36,402 bases of DNA from an uncultured bacterium (lineage in GTDB: Bacteria > Patescibacteriota > Minisyncoccia > Phycocordibacterales > UBA2163), in the NCBI GenBank assembly GCA_913041175.1, contig CAJWGW010000003.1, forward strand, positions 1 through 36,402. Reading direction: 5' to 3'. This document shows, one piece after another, positions 18,186-27,369 of this stretch. A program made the position numbers and the translations under genes. The notes under the pieces are model-generated. The model saw only the letters and a list, made by a program, of their open reading frames with translations. It was not told where the DNA came from and ran no database searches. Every line of letters starts with the position of its first letter. Position 1 is the stretch's first letter.

Positions 18186-18539
18186 ATGGCACGAGTAAAA
18201 AGAGGAACAACAAAATCCAAAAGTCGTAAAAACGTTCTTAAGAAAACGAAGGGTTATCGTCATGGCCGTTCTACAAAAAAGAAGCAAGCGCATGAAGCTA
18301 TAATGCACGCTGGCACTCACTCATTCACACACAGAAGAGATAAGAAAAACGACTTTAGACGACTTTGGAATATTAAAATAAATGCAGGAGCTCGCTCAAG
18401 TAAAGAAAACCCTATTTCATACAGTAAGTTTATCGGGGCACTGAAGAAAAACAAAATTGACTTGGACAGAAAAATTCTCGCAGATATTGCGGAAAATAAT
18501 TCGGAAAGTTTTGAAAGAATTGTAAAAAAGGTTATTTAA
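18186..18539 (+). CDS. rplT: Ribosomal protein bL20
   Basis: MARVKRGTTKSKSRKNVLKKTKGYRHGRSTKKKQAHEA...RRDKKNDFRRLWNIKINAGAR. Confidence 0.96.
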   Translation: MARVKRGTTKSKSRKNVLKKTKGYRHGRSTKKKQAHEAIMHAGTHSFTHRRDKKNDFRRLWNIKINAGARSSKENPISYSKFIGALKKNKIDLDRKILADIAENNSESFERIVKKVI

Positions 18540-19141
18540 CTTCTGTATACTCTTCCGTGGCTTGCCTTGTCCTGCCGAACTAATTCAATTATCTTCTCTA
18601 CAAGTGTTTTGGGATCAGAATCAAATATAATTTTATCGTTTACCCGATTGCTTGCTTCAATTACATGCTTTATCACTTCGTCTGTCTCCCAATCACCTTC
18701 CAAGATTCCTATCGGCTTGCCATCTTCATATGCAACGGTAAATTCATTGATTGTGCCAATTCTTCCGCAGCCTATAAATACAGCGTCTGCCGAGCGCGTC
18801 AAAATCAAGTTTCTCCCTGAATAGCCAAACCCCGTGTAGATAATAACATCCAAATGATCAAGTGGGAGACGGTAGAACTCTAAATGCTCTTCTTCTGTGG
18901 AGGCAGGAGAAAATCCAATTGAGATACCATTTTCTTCTTTTGCACCTGTTGCAGCCCAAAATGGAAACCCCGTCGTAGCACCAGTTGTCAAAATTGCTCC
19001 CTGACGAACTATTTCTCTGCCGAGTTCTTTGCCCTTTTCAAACGCATCAAGTCCGCAATGGCCAGTTTCTGCTGCGCCTGATACGCAGAGTTTTAGTTTA
19101 TCGTGAGCATGTTTATGTTTTCCGTTTTTTTCTCCGTTCAT
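18536..19141 (-). CDS. LOG-family / SLOG-domain Rossmann protein (TIGR00725-like)
   Basis: LCVSGAAETG..., GAILTTGATTGFPFWAATGA, GRIGTINEFTVAYEDGKPIGIL. Confidence 0.75.
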   Translation of the reverse strand: MNGEKNGKHKHAHDKLKLCVSGAAETGHCGLDAFEKGKELGREIVRQGAILTTGATTGFPFWAATGAKEENGISIGFSPASTEEEHLEFYRLPLDHLDVIIYTGFGYSGRNLILTRSADAVFIGCGRIGTINEFTVAYEDGKPIGILEGDWETDEVIKHVIEASNRVNDKIIFDSDPKTLVEKIIELVRQDKASHGRVYRS

Positions 19142-19155
19142 ATATAAATATTATA

Positions 19156-19569
19156 TCAGATTTGTTTGCTTCTTTGAAATTTCCATACTGCGTATAAAGA
19201 TGCAGTAACCGCACCAAGTGTATCCATCAGAAGGTCAACGGACGTATCAAGTGGATAATCTGTTGCAAATACCAGCACACCTGCATAAATTTCAAAAATC
19301 TCCCAGAGTACCCCTATTACAATAACCGAGGCAATTGAAACAGTGAATATGTTACGCGCTGAAAGTTGTAAAGTGAATTTTTTGGCGACACTTGAAAAAA
19401 AGAAGAACCAAATTGAAAAAATCCCAAACCAAAGACCTCCGAGAAAATGCATAAGATTGTCAAACCACGGAAACGTCCAGTACAGGAAAAACTGCATGGC
19501 ACTTATATGTAATATTCCGATTATTAAAACTAATATGAAGTTCGTTAAAAAAAGTGGATGTTTAAGCAT
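19156..19569 (-). CDS. Hypothetical polytopic membrane protein (DUF2238/YjdF-like)
   Basis: FDNLMHFLGGLWFG...GVLWEIFEIYAG...DTSVDLLMDTLGAV; about 4 TM helices. Confidence 0.6.
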   Translation of the reverse strand: MLKHPLFLTNFILVLIIGILHISAMQFFLYWTFPWFDNLMHFLGGLWFGIFSIWFFFFSSVAKKFTLQLSARNIFTVSIASVIVIGVLWEIFEIYAGVLVFATDYPLDTSVDLLMDTLGAVTASLYAVWKFQRSKQI

Positions 19570-19598
19570 GTCGAATTATTATACCAAAAATTTAAATT

Positions 19599-19633
19599 AA
19601 AACCCCCTCCGCCAAGGGCGGAGAGGGGGTTTT
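19599..19633. terminator. Strong GC-rich intrinsic terminator
   Basis: AAAACCCCCTCCGCC-aag-GGCGGAGAGGGGGTTTT. Confidence 0.85.
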
Positions 19634-19759
19634 AAGCAGGGTTACTAAAGTATTGACCACGATTAATACCATGTGGGTGTCCTTAGTGCTGAACCAATGG
19701 CGCAACATCCTCAAGACTCCCTGAACAATGAGTAAACTAGACAATACTCTAACTAACCC
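19599..19759 (-). ncRNA. Candidate structured ncRNA with own promoter and terminator (family unassigned)
   Basis: Minus strand TATAAT (19767-19772) then 7 nt to GGGTTAGTTAGAGTATTG, which pairs with 3' CAATACTTTAGTAACCC (19639-19655), then terminator; no ORF. Confidence 0.6.
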
Positions 19760-20060
19760 TATCTACATTATACTCCTATGAAAAACTTTTGCAATATTGT
19801 TTTCACTAAAAATTTGTATCGTGCATATCTATTCGTTCGTCTAAGCGAGGTGTGTCGTTTGAAATAGCCTTATTCGTCGGAACGTAGCAAGTTCTGTTCA
19901 AAGGACTTCGCAGGCCGAGCGGGCAGGGTTCGAGCGTAGCGAGAGAGCGAGGCCGAGACTGAGCGCGTGCTCACGCTGGGAGTACGACGCGTGCCTTTGA
20001 GAAGAAGCTTGCGGAGTGGAGTTTATGTGTGCTTTTCAAACGAGCATACCGAGCGGTCCT

Positions 20061-20675
20061 TTATTCTAAAATCCCGTCCAAATCAACATCATAAAGTATT
20101 GCTTCTTGTACAAGACGATAGTTTACCATTTCATTTTCTTTAAACCAAAGTTTGATTTCTTTTTCTGCTTCTTCCACGGAGCCGGAAGCATGAAGAACAT
20201 TTCTTACTGCTCTTCCGTCTGTGTCAGACATTACATATGAATCCAAGACAAAGTCCCCACGGATTGTACCGACGTCCGATGTCAATGGTTCTGTTGTTCC
20301 AGTAATCTTTCTGACAATACCTACAGCATGTGCACCTTGCCACACCATAAGAACAACTGGTCCGCTTGTCATATATTTTTTTAAATTTTCAAGAACTATT
20401 TTTGTAATCTCAAGAGGATCTTCTGATGGTGGTGTGAGTCCTTTCTTTTTATAATTAGCAATATTTTTTTCTCCAGTCTTTCTCATCCATTCAGGGTCAA
20501 TTGTATAATGCGTTTCAATAACTTCTGGTTTTGGAATAACTATTTTAAGACCGATAAGCTTAAGTCCGATTTTCTCATATCGTTTTATTACTTCTCCAAC
20601 GAGAGACCTCTGAACTCCGTCAGGTTTTATAATTACAAAAGTCCTTTCTTCTTTGTGATGTTTATTTTTTGCCAT
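20061..20675 (-). CDS. ndk: Nucleoside-diphosphate kinase (extended form, 204 aa)
   Basis: ERTFVIIKPDGVQRSLVGEVIKRYEKIGLKLIGLK, VRKITGTTEP, GTIRGDF, NVLHASGSVEEAEKEIKLWF. Confidence 0.9.
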   Translation of the reverse strand: MAKNKHHKEERTFVIIKPDGVQRSLVGEVIKRYEKIGLKLIGLKIVIPKPEVIETHYTIDPEWMRKTGEKNIANYKKKGLTPPSEDPLEITKIVLENLKKYMTSGPVVLMVWQGAHAVGIVRKITGTTEPLTSDVGTIRGDFVLDSYVMSDTDGRAVRNVLHASGSVEEAEKEIKLWFKENEMVNYRLVQEAILYDVDLDGILE

Positions 20676-20697
20676 AGTAAGCTTTAGTAATACCGCA

Positions 20698-21483
20698 CTA
20701 CTCTCCTTTAGTCAACACCTCCGCATCACCTTCTGTGATTAAAATTGTGTTTTCAGAATATGCCCCACGTTGACCATCAGCTGTTTTGTAAGTATGTCCA
20801 TCTTCATCTAGAAAAACCTTTCCACTTCCTTTGTTTATTATAGGTTCAATTGCAAGCGTCATACCTGCTTTAAGTTCAGGTCCTTCTCCCTTCTCGCCAA
20901 AATTTGGTACTTCTGGAGGTTCTGACAACTCACATCCAACACCATGACCAACAAGTTCATAGACAATGCCGTAACCATGAGGTTTTACGAACTGTTCAAT
21001 GGCATGTCCTATATCACCAACTGTATTTCCAGCACGTGCCACTTTTATACCTGCTTTAAGTGCTCCTTCTGTAACATCAATGAGTTTCTGATCTTCTTTA
21101 CTTATTTTCCCAACTCCAACAGTCAATCCTGCATCCACAATAAGACCTTTGTGCTTTAGACCACAATCAAGCCCTACTATATCGCCTTCTTTTAAAATTT
21201 TTTTATCCCAATTTGGAATACCATGTACAACTTCATTATTTACAGAAACACATAATGTTGCGGGGTATGAATCATCTTTAGAATAAGGACGTATTGAACC
21301 TTGTGGCTTGTAATTTAGAAATGCTGGAATGTCTCCACCTTTTTTTATAAGTTTCTCTGCTAAATCATTTAGCTCTTTAGCATCTACACCAGGTTTAACT
21401 AATTTAACTACTTCATCCAATACAAAAGCAAGGCGTTTACCGCCTTCGCGCATTATTTCTATTTCTTCTTTTGTTTTAACCAT
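20698..21483 (-). CDS. map: Methionine aminopeptidase type I
   Basis: IEIMREGGKRLAFVLDEV, VNNEVVHGIPN, VGLDCGLKHKGLIVDAGLT, GHGVGCELSEPPEVPNFG. Confidence 0.95.
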   Translation of the reverse strand: MVKTKEEIEIMREGGKRLAFVLDEVVKLVKPGVDAKELNDLAEKLIKKGGDIPAFLNYKPQGSIRPYSKDDSYPATLCVSVNNEVVHGIPNWDKKILKEGDIVGLDCGLKHKGLIVDAGLTVGVGKISKEDQKLIDVTEGALKAGIKVARAGNTVGDIGHAIEQFVKPHGYGIVYELVGHGVGCELSEPPEVPNFGEKGEGPELKAGMTLAIEPIINKGSGKVFLDEDGHTYKTADGQRGAYSENTILITEGDAEVLTKGE

Positions 21484-22069
21484 TTATCTTTTTTATAATT
21501 TCTTCGTGAACTTCTTCAATAGTCTGTTCGCCATTTATTTCATGCACTGTATAATCAGGATTATTTCTAAAAAATTCTATTGTGGGTACAACATTTGTGT
21601 CGTACCATTCAATCCTTTTTTTAATATGCTCTTCATGGTCGTCGTGTCGTCCTCTTTTAAGCAATCGCTCCACCCCCCATTCATGTGATACATTTAGAAT
21701 TATGACTTCTGGTTTTCTTCGATTATAAAATTTTAACGCTTTATCAAGCACAGGCGCTTCATCTACCCTACGCGCAAGTCCATCAAGTATCAAGTTTTCT
21801 TTTCCTGTTTTGAAATTATCTATAAGAAAATCAGACCACATCCATATTGGAAGAAACTCTGGCAATAATTCTCCACTATTAATGATATCTTTCGTCAATT
21901 TGCCCGTATAATTGTCTTTTTTCATAAACTCCCTAAAACGCGCTCCTGTTTCTATATAAAGAGTTTCATTTTCACCTACTTCCCTTTCGATGTATTCCTT
22001 AAGCAAAGATGCCTGTGTACCTTTACCAGAACCAGAAGACCCATAGAAAATATATGTTTTTGGTGCCAT
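21476..22069 (-). CDS. adk: Adenylate kinase
   Basis: FYGSSGSGKGTQASLLKE, LILDGLARRVDEAPVLDK, RGRHDDHEEHIKKRIEWYD. Confidence 0.92.
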   Translation of the reverse strand: MAPKTYIFYGSSGSGKGTQASLLKEYIEREVGENETLYIETGARFREFMKKDNYTGKLTKDIINSGELLPEFLPIWMWSDFLIDNFKTGKENLILDGLARRVDEAPVLDKALKFYNRRKPEVIILNVSHEWGVERLLKRGRHDDHEEHIKKRIEWYDTNVVPTIEFFRNNPDYTVHEINGEQTIEEVHEEIIKKING

Positions 22070-22108
22070 TACTTAAGTATGGAATATAGAGAGAAAAGTA
22101 TCAAGTTT

Positions 22109-23383
22109 TTAATACTCCCTCATTGAGATTTGTGCTTCAATCTTTCTTATAAGGTCTATGACTACAGAAACTGCAATGAGGAGTGCCGTACCACCAATTG
22201 CAAGCGCTGTGATACCGGTGACTGCCTGCATTCCAAGAGGAATAACTGCAATAACTCCCAAGAAGAGCGCCCCAACTAAAGTGATACGTGTAAGGATTTT
22301 CCCAATATATTCTGATGTAGTTCTTCCTGGTCGTACCCCTGGCACGAACGCTCCACTTTTTTGTAAGTTCGTTGCGATTGAATCTGGGTCAAAGGTAACA
22401 GCAGTATAAAAATATGTAAATGCAAATACAAGTAAAAAATAAAGTCCAGCGTAGACCCAGCCATTTGCTAAAATCCCCAGTATAAAATTAGATACTGACG
22501 ATATTAAAACGCTGTTAATATTCGCAAGAAAATTAAATACCATCTGCGGAAAAAGAAGAATTGAAAGTGCAAAAATAATTGGGATAACACCAGCCTGATT
22601 GACCCTTAGGGGCAAATATGTAGAAATGCCACCATAGACTTTCATACCCCTGACACGCTTCGCATAAGTAATCGGTATGGGTCTTTCTGCCTCTGTTACT
22701 ACCACCACGCCCGCTGTAATGAAAAGTCCGACTGCAATGAACCCGAGGTAGAGCGGAACCTGTGACACATCAAAAGTAAAGATAAGCTGACTTATAGTAC
22801 TTGGAAGACTTGCGACAATTCCGGCAAAAATTATGAGCGAAACACCGTTACCAATACCAAATTCCGTAATAAGCTCACCTATCCACATCAGAAGTATGGA
22901 GCCGGCGGCGATAACAAGTACGTTTGTAATGAGTCCAAAGAAACCAAGGTCAGGAACAATCCCTTGTCTTGTGAGAAGTATTAGAAAGCCGAATCCTTGC
23001 ATGAACGCAAGCGGAATCGTCAATAATCGTGAGTACTGGCTAAATTTCTTTCTTCCTGCCTCACCCTCTTCTTGATATATAGCTTTGAGTTTCGGTGACA
23101 TAATAGTCAAAAGTTGCATTATGATGGATGCGGTAATGTAAGGCGCGACACCAAGCATCACAATAGAGAGATTTGAAAGTCCACCACCAGAGAAAATATT
23201 CAAGAGTCCCAAGAATTGGTTGTTTGAGAAGAACTGCTCCAAGGCAAGTACATCAATCCCTGGAATTGGAATCGTCGCTAGAAGTCGGAAAACGGCGAGA
23301 GCGGCAAGTACAAAAAATATCCTCTTGCGTAGAGTGACATCTTTGAAAACTAAACTTAATTTACTTAAAAAATTTGAAAACAT
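22109..23383 (-). CDS. secY: Protein translocase subunit SecY
   Basis: IPGIDV, GIAPYITASIIMQLL-type motif (GVAPYITASIIMQLLTI), 10 TM pattern, GGISTYLPLRVNQAGVIPIIFA. Confidence 0.97.
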   Translation of the reverse strand: MFSNFLSKLSLVFKDVTLRKRIFFVLAALAVFRLLATIPIPGIDVLALEQFFSNNQFLGLLNIFSGGGLSNLSIVMLGVAPYITASIIMQLLTIMSPKLKAIYQEEGEAGRKKFSQYSRLLTIPLAFMQGFGFLILLTRQGIVPDLGFFGLITNVLVIAAGSILLMWIGELITEFGIGNGVSLIIFAGIVASLPSTISQLIFTFDVSQVPLYLGFIAVGLFITAGVVVVTEAERPIPITYAKRVRGMKVYGGISTYLPLRVNQAGVIPIIFALSILLFPQMVFNFLANINSVLISSVSNFILGILANGWVYAGLYFLLVFAFTYFYTAVTFDPDSIATNLQKSGAFVPGVRPGRTTSEYIGKILTRITLVGALFLGVIAVIPLGMQAVTGITALAIGGTALLIAVSVVIDLIRKIEAQISMREY

Positions 23384-23389
23384 AGTATT

Positions 23390-23824
23390 TTATATTTTAA
23401 CTTTTCCACCGGCTTTTTCAATCTGTCCTTTTGCACTTTCCGAAACTGTACACCCTGAGACTAACACTTTCTTTGATAGTTTTCCGGTCGCAAGAATCTT
23501 TATCGTAGGGATTTTACCTTTACGTCTATTCACAAGACCGCTGTCAATCAATGTCTTGGGAGATACTTTGTCCCCTGCTGAAAAAACATTTTCTATAGAT
23601 GACAGGTTAACTGGTACTGATTTTGGACTTACAGATGCAAATTTATAACCTCTCTGCTTTGGGATTTTCTTTATAGCATCGCGTATTTCAGGACGAATGC
23701 TATGCCCTGACCTTGCCTTCTGGCCCTTGTGCCCACGCCCAGATGTCTTGCCACGCAAACCTCCGCGTCCAACACGCTTTTTGCTTTTTGCTTTTTTATT
23801 TCTTTGTAATTGATGAAGCTGCAT
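23390..23824 (-). CDS. rplO: Ribosomal protein uL15
   Basis: KKRVGRGGLRGKTSGRGHKGQKARSG. Confidence 0.95.
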   Translation of the reverse strand: MQLHQLQRNKKAKSKKRVGRGGLRGKTSGRGHKGQKARSGHSIRPEIRDAIKKIPKQRGYKFASVSPKSVPVNLSSIENVFSAGDKVSPKTLIDSGLVNRRKGKIPTIKILATGKLSKKVLVSGCTVSESAKGQIEKAGGKVKI

Positions 23825-23838
23825 ATTTTTACATTAAA

Positions 23839-24435
23839 TTAAATGAGTTGTTTCAGCGCTTTTATAGTAGCTTTTGCATTGTTCAATTTATTCTTGCTTC
23901 GCGAAAGCATTTTCGCCGTTACGTCTTTTATGCCTGCAAGTTCAAGCACGTTTCTTGCTGAAGAGCCTGCAACAAGACCTCTTTCAGGCGAGGGAATGAT
24001 CTTAACCACTGATGAAGTGTACTTTGCATCAACATCATGAGCAATTCTCATATTTTTATCAAGCGGTACTTTTATCATATTTTTCTTCGCATCTCTTGTC
24101 GCTTTCTCAATCGCAAGTGCTGTGTCTGATGCTTTCCCAATACCAACACCCACGGAACCCTTACGATTACCAGAGATTATCGCAACAGAGAAACTAAATC
24201 TTCTTCCTCCTGCAACGACTCTCGTCACTCTTCTTATACTAATTATCTTTTGGTCAAACTCAGACCGTGGCCTTTCTGCCCGTCTTGGAGACCTTTTCTT
24301 TTTATTTTTAGGTCTTTCATTTTTTTGAAATCCGCCAAAACCTCCTGATTTCCCGTCTCGACTCGGTCGATTCGAGGCGGATTTAATATCCGGTTTTGTG
24401 TTTTTTTCTTCTTTTTTTTCTTGTGTCTTCTCCAT
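23839..24435 (-). CDS. rpsE: Ribosomal protein uS5
   Basis: IISIRRVTRVVAGGRRFSFSVAIISGNRKGSVGVGIGKASD. Confidence 0.96.
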   Translation of the reverse strand: MEKTQEKKEEKNTKPDIKSASNRPSRDGKSGGFGGFQKNERPKNKKKRSPRRAERPRSEFDQKIISIRRVTRVVAGGRRFSFSVAIISGNRKGSVGVGIGKASDTALAIEKATRDAKKNMIKVPLDKNMRIAHDVDAKYTSSVVKIIPSPERGLVAGSSARNVLELAGIKDVTAKMLSRSKNKLNNAKATIKALKQLI

Positions 24436-24440
24436 AATTA

Positions 24441-24791
24441 TTAAAACTTAAGTCCCCCTTCCCTTGCGCCATCGGCAAATGCTTTTATCTTTCCTGTATA
24501 AAGAAATCCTCCTCTGTCAAACACAACATTTTTAATCTTTTTTGCAATTGCTTTTTTGGCTATCTCTTTTCCTGCAACTTTTGCCTTTTCGGTCATTGTT
24601 TTACCTTTCTTTGCATCCGTAAGCGTATTAACAATAGTAACGCTGTTGTCGTCATCAATAAGCTGTGCATAAATACGCTTGTTTGATTTGTATAGAGAAA
24701 GTCGCGGAGTTTCTTTTGTGCCAGAAACCCGCGCTCTTATCTTCTTATGACGCTTTACTCTGTTTCTTGTTTTTTCGTTAATTTTACTCAT
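24441..24791 (-). CDS. rplR: Ribosomal protein uL18
   Basis: RVKRHKKIRARVSGTKETPRLSLYKSNKRIYAQLIDD; C-terminal FDRGGFLYTGKIKAFADGAREGGLKF. Confidence 0.96.
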   Translation of the reverse strand: MSKINEKTRNRVKRHKKIRARVSGTKETPRLSLYKSNKRIYAQLIDDDNSVTIVNTLTDAKKGKTMTEKAKVAGKEIAKKAIAKKIKNVVFDRGGFLYTGKIKAFADGAREGGLKF

Positions 24792-24796
24792 AATTT

Positions 24797-25333
24797 TTAA
24801 GTAACTGCCCTTTTACCCTGCTTTCTTCTTACAACTTCATTCTCATATCTAATTCCCTTACCTTTATACGGCTCTGGTTTTTTGGTGGCGCGAACCTTTG
24901 CAGCAAACTGTCCTACTGTTTCTTTATTAGAGCCTATTATGCTGATAACATTTTTTTCTACTTCAACATTAAGTCCTTCGGGAACTACGAATTTTACAGG
25001 ATGAGAAAATCCTACATTAAGAACAATGTCATTACCTTGTTTGTCTACTTTGTACCCGATACCTTCAACTGAAAGTTTTTTCGTAAATACTTCGTTAACT
25101 CCCTTTATCATATTTGTTATATGTGATGCGTAAGTTCCCCAAAGCATGTTTGACTCATTTGTAATTTTAACAGGTTCAAGTGTTATCTCTTTTCCTTCAA
25201 TTTTAATATTTATATCCGGCTTGAAAGAGCGAGAAAGCTCTCCTAAAGGACCTTTTACAGAAACCTTGCCTTGAGAGACATTGACTTCTGTTTTATCGGG
25301 GATTGAAATTGGTTTTTTGCCTATTCTACTCAT
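24797..25333 (-). CDS. rplF: Ribosomal protein uL6
   Basis: MSRIGKKPISIPDKTEV...VKGPLGEL...KPEPYKGKGIRYENEVVRRKQGK. Confidence 0.96.
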   Translation of the reverse strand: MSRIGKKPISIPDKTEVNVSQGKVSVKGPLGELSRSFKPDINIKIEGKEITLEPVKITNESNMLWGTYASHITNMIKGVNEVFTKKLSVEGIGYKVDKQGNDIVLNVGFSHPVKFVVPEGLNVEVEKNVISIIGSNKETVGQFAAKVRATKKPEPYKGKGIRYENEVVRRKQGKRAVT

Positions 25334-25378
25334 AAATAATTTTATAAAATTAAAAATTGGAAATTAAAAATTTATTAT

Positions 25379-25771
25379 CTACCATATCTTGAATAAAGCC
25401 TCTCCTCCCATTTTCTTCTTGCGAGCCTCTTCTCCCGTTAAGATACCGTCTGGGGTAGATAATATTATAGCTCCTTTACCGTATTTTACAGGGAAAATTT
25501 CAGAAGTTTTTTTGTATATTCTTCTTCCCGGTTTTGAAATGCGTGTCACTCCGTTTATTCTGGGGCTTTTGCCTTTATATTCAAGTTCAATATCAAGATA
25601 TTTTTTTATCTTTTTTCCGCGTCGAGATACTGATTTTGTATACCCTTTCTCTTTGAGTTTTTCTGCAACTTGAAATTTAAATTCAGAATATGGTACAGAA
25701 ATTACTGTTTTACCGGCGTTTCCGGCATTTTTAAGCTGTATTATTAAATCTCCTATAGAATCGCTTACCAT
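25379..25771 (-). CDS. rpsH: Ribosomal protein uS8
   Basis: DSIGDLIIQLKNAGNAGK...RISKPGRRIY...GAIILSTPDGILTGEEARKKKMGGEALFKIW. Confidence 0.95.
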   Translation of the reverse strand: MVSDSIGDLIIQLKNAGNAGKTVISVPYSEFKFQVAEKLKEKGYTKSVSRRGKKIKKYLDIELEYKGKSPRINGVTRISKPGRRIYKKTSEIFPVKYGKGAIILSTPDGILTGEEARKKKMGGEALFKIW

Positions 25772-25950
25772 GATGATTTCTTTATTCCGGGGATCATTCC
25801 TTCGTTTGCAAGTTCTCTAAAACAAATACGACAAAGATCAAAATCTCTCATATATCCACGACCTCTTCCGCATTTAAAACAACGTCGAACTACTCTCGAT
25901 TTGAATTTCGGCTTTTTCTTTGACCTTGCTATTGTTGATGTTTTTGCCAT
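25765..25950 (-). CDS. rpsN: Ribosomal protein uS14, zinc-binding type
   Basis: RRCFKCGRGRGYMRDFDLCRICFRELANEGMIPGIKKSSW, 61 aa, CxxC-CxxC. Confidence 0.95.
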   Translation of the reverse strand: MAKTSTIARSKKKPKFKSRVVRRCFKCGRGRGYMRDFDLCRICFRELANEGMIPGIKKSSW

Positions 25951-26020
25951 ATTCCTAAAAAAACAAGCCCCCGTGAGCTTTGTTAGAGTGTATCAGAAAA
26001 CGCCCTATTGTCAATCAATT
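25951..26020 (-). promoter_or_regulatory. rpsN-operon promoter and leader with terminator-like hairpin
   Basis: Minus TTGACA-16-TACACT; leader AAGCTC-ACGG-GGGCTT-GTTTTTTT (25965-25980) about 14 nt before ATG. Confidence 0.6.
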
Positions 26021-27369
26021 ATCTCTATTTCATCACTTAACTCCTTCTTGGATTTTCCAATGAAAACTATAGCACCTGCTGAAACTACTATTATGCTGAA
26101 AATTGCCAAAAGCCATTTAAACATACTGCTTTCTTTATCCTGATTATTTATACTTGAAATGACTGACGCTGTTTGAATAGTATTTTCTTGCGGCTCTTTT
26201 AGTGCCTCTTTTTGTGGTGGATCTGCTTTTGTAATTATCGGTTGTGCTGTAATCGTTTTTGTAGCAACAGTCTTTTGCGGAATTTTAATTTGCTCAAATG
26301 AAACTGCCTCTACGCCGTTTGGATATAAAAGTGATGCATCATTAGTATGAGTATTTAGACCAGTTACATCAGAAGAAAATATTAATTTCTTGCCGGACAA
26401 AATAATCGTATCTTTTGGAACCATAAATCTTTTCCCCTCTGCTTCTAGTTGCCACCACGAAAGATTGAGTTCACGATTTGATTTATTATGTATTTCAACA
26501 AAATCTTCCTGCACTTTTGAAACAGCAAGTTCCGCAGGATATGCATTTACAATAATCCTATCAGATGCAGAATATTGCCCTGATGAAATACTTAACGTTA
26601 CTACATACTCGCCGGGATACCCATAATAATAAAGTACATTCTGTCCTTCTTTGGTCTCACCATTTCCAAAGTTCCAAGTATATCTTGCATTATCAAGCGG
26701 TTGCATCTTTAGTCCAAGCGACTCCCCTTCAAACAAAGTATCAGCACCAACTACCACATTTCTATCTCCCCCTGCATCTGCAAAAATCTGCTGTTCAACT
26801 GGAAAATTGTTTGTAGAAGATGAACTGCTCGAACTAGACTCTGAGCTCTCTTCTTCTTGTTCACTTTCCTCACCTCCTCCTGAGCCAGAGTTAGCCAGAC
26901 CGGGTGTTGGGAGAGCAGCACTCCAAACACTTAAAATTAGCTGAAGTGAGTTGCCGTCCTCGCCTGCACCGAGTTCTATGTCATATGTTAATGAATCAAT
27001 ATCATTTAAATCTGCGTCTCTAATAGCAATAAGCTCTCCTGTGTTTTTTAGAGAGAAAGAACTGTCAAATAAGTTGCCAGAAAAGGAGGGCCAATCAATT
27101 AGAAATTTGTCAGGATTGTCAGAAATAATCGCAACATCACTGGAAGACAGTGTTGCGTTACCTTGAATCAAAGTAAGTCCATGATTTGTTCCATTCTCAA
27201 AAAATTTCCACGTCGATATATCAACTGAATCTCCTGTATTTTCAATTTCAACCCACTCTCTACCTGTATCACTTCCTTCTATGTCATACATCACCTCACT
27301 TATAACAACCTGCGCGTTTAGAGAGGAAAACGAGGCAAAAAACATTATAGGGATGAGAATATATTTCAT
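26011..27369 (-). CDS. Secreted/surface protein: signal peptide, lamin-tail domain (LTD), PKD-like domain, second LTD-like domain, C-terminal TM
   Basis: VVISEVMYDIEGSDTGREWVEIENTGDSVDISTWKFFE; TWNFGNGETKEGQNVLYYYGYPGEYVVTL; VEIHNKSNRELNLSWWQL; C-terminal hydrophobic segment. Confidence 0.8.
   Translation of the reverse strand: MKYILIPIMFFASFSSLNAQVVISEVMYDIEGSDTGREWVEIENTGDSVDISTWKFFENGTNHGLTLIQGNATLSSSDVAIISDNPDKFLIDWPSFSGNLFDSSFSLKNTGELIAIRDADLNDIDSLTYDIELGAGEDGNSLQLILSVWSAALPTPGLANSGSGGGEESEQEEESSESSSSSSSSTNNFPVEQQIFADAGGDRNVVVGADTLFEGESLGLKMQPLDNARYTWNFGNGETKEGQNVLYYYGYPGEYVVTLSISSGQYSASDRIIVNAYPAELAVSKVQEDFVEIHNKSNRELNLSWWQLEAEGKRFMVPKDTIILSGKKLIFSSDVTGLNTHTNDASLLYPNGVEAVSFEQIKIPQKTVATKTITAQPIITKADPPQKEALKEPQENTIQTASVISSINNQDKESSMFKWLLAIFSIIVVSAGAIVFIGKSKKELSDEIEIID

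Noticed and set aside
19800-20060. RNase P RNA (rnpB)
   Set aside because: GC-rich and ORF-less, but neither strand shows the conserved P4 or GAGGAAAGTCCG-like motifs.
20061-20675. Unusually long nucleoside-diphosphate kinase (204 aa) as a fusion protein
   Set aside because: The insertion (about YKKKGLTPPSEDPLEITKIVLENLKKYMTSG) lies within the NDPK fold and core motifs are intact; probably a lineage-specific extended form, not a fused domain.
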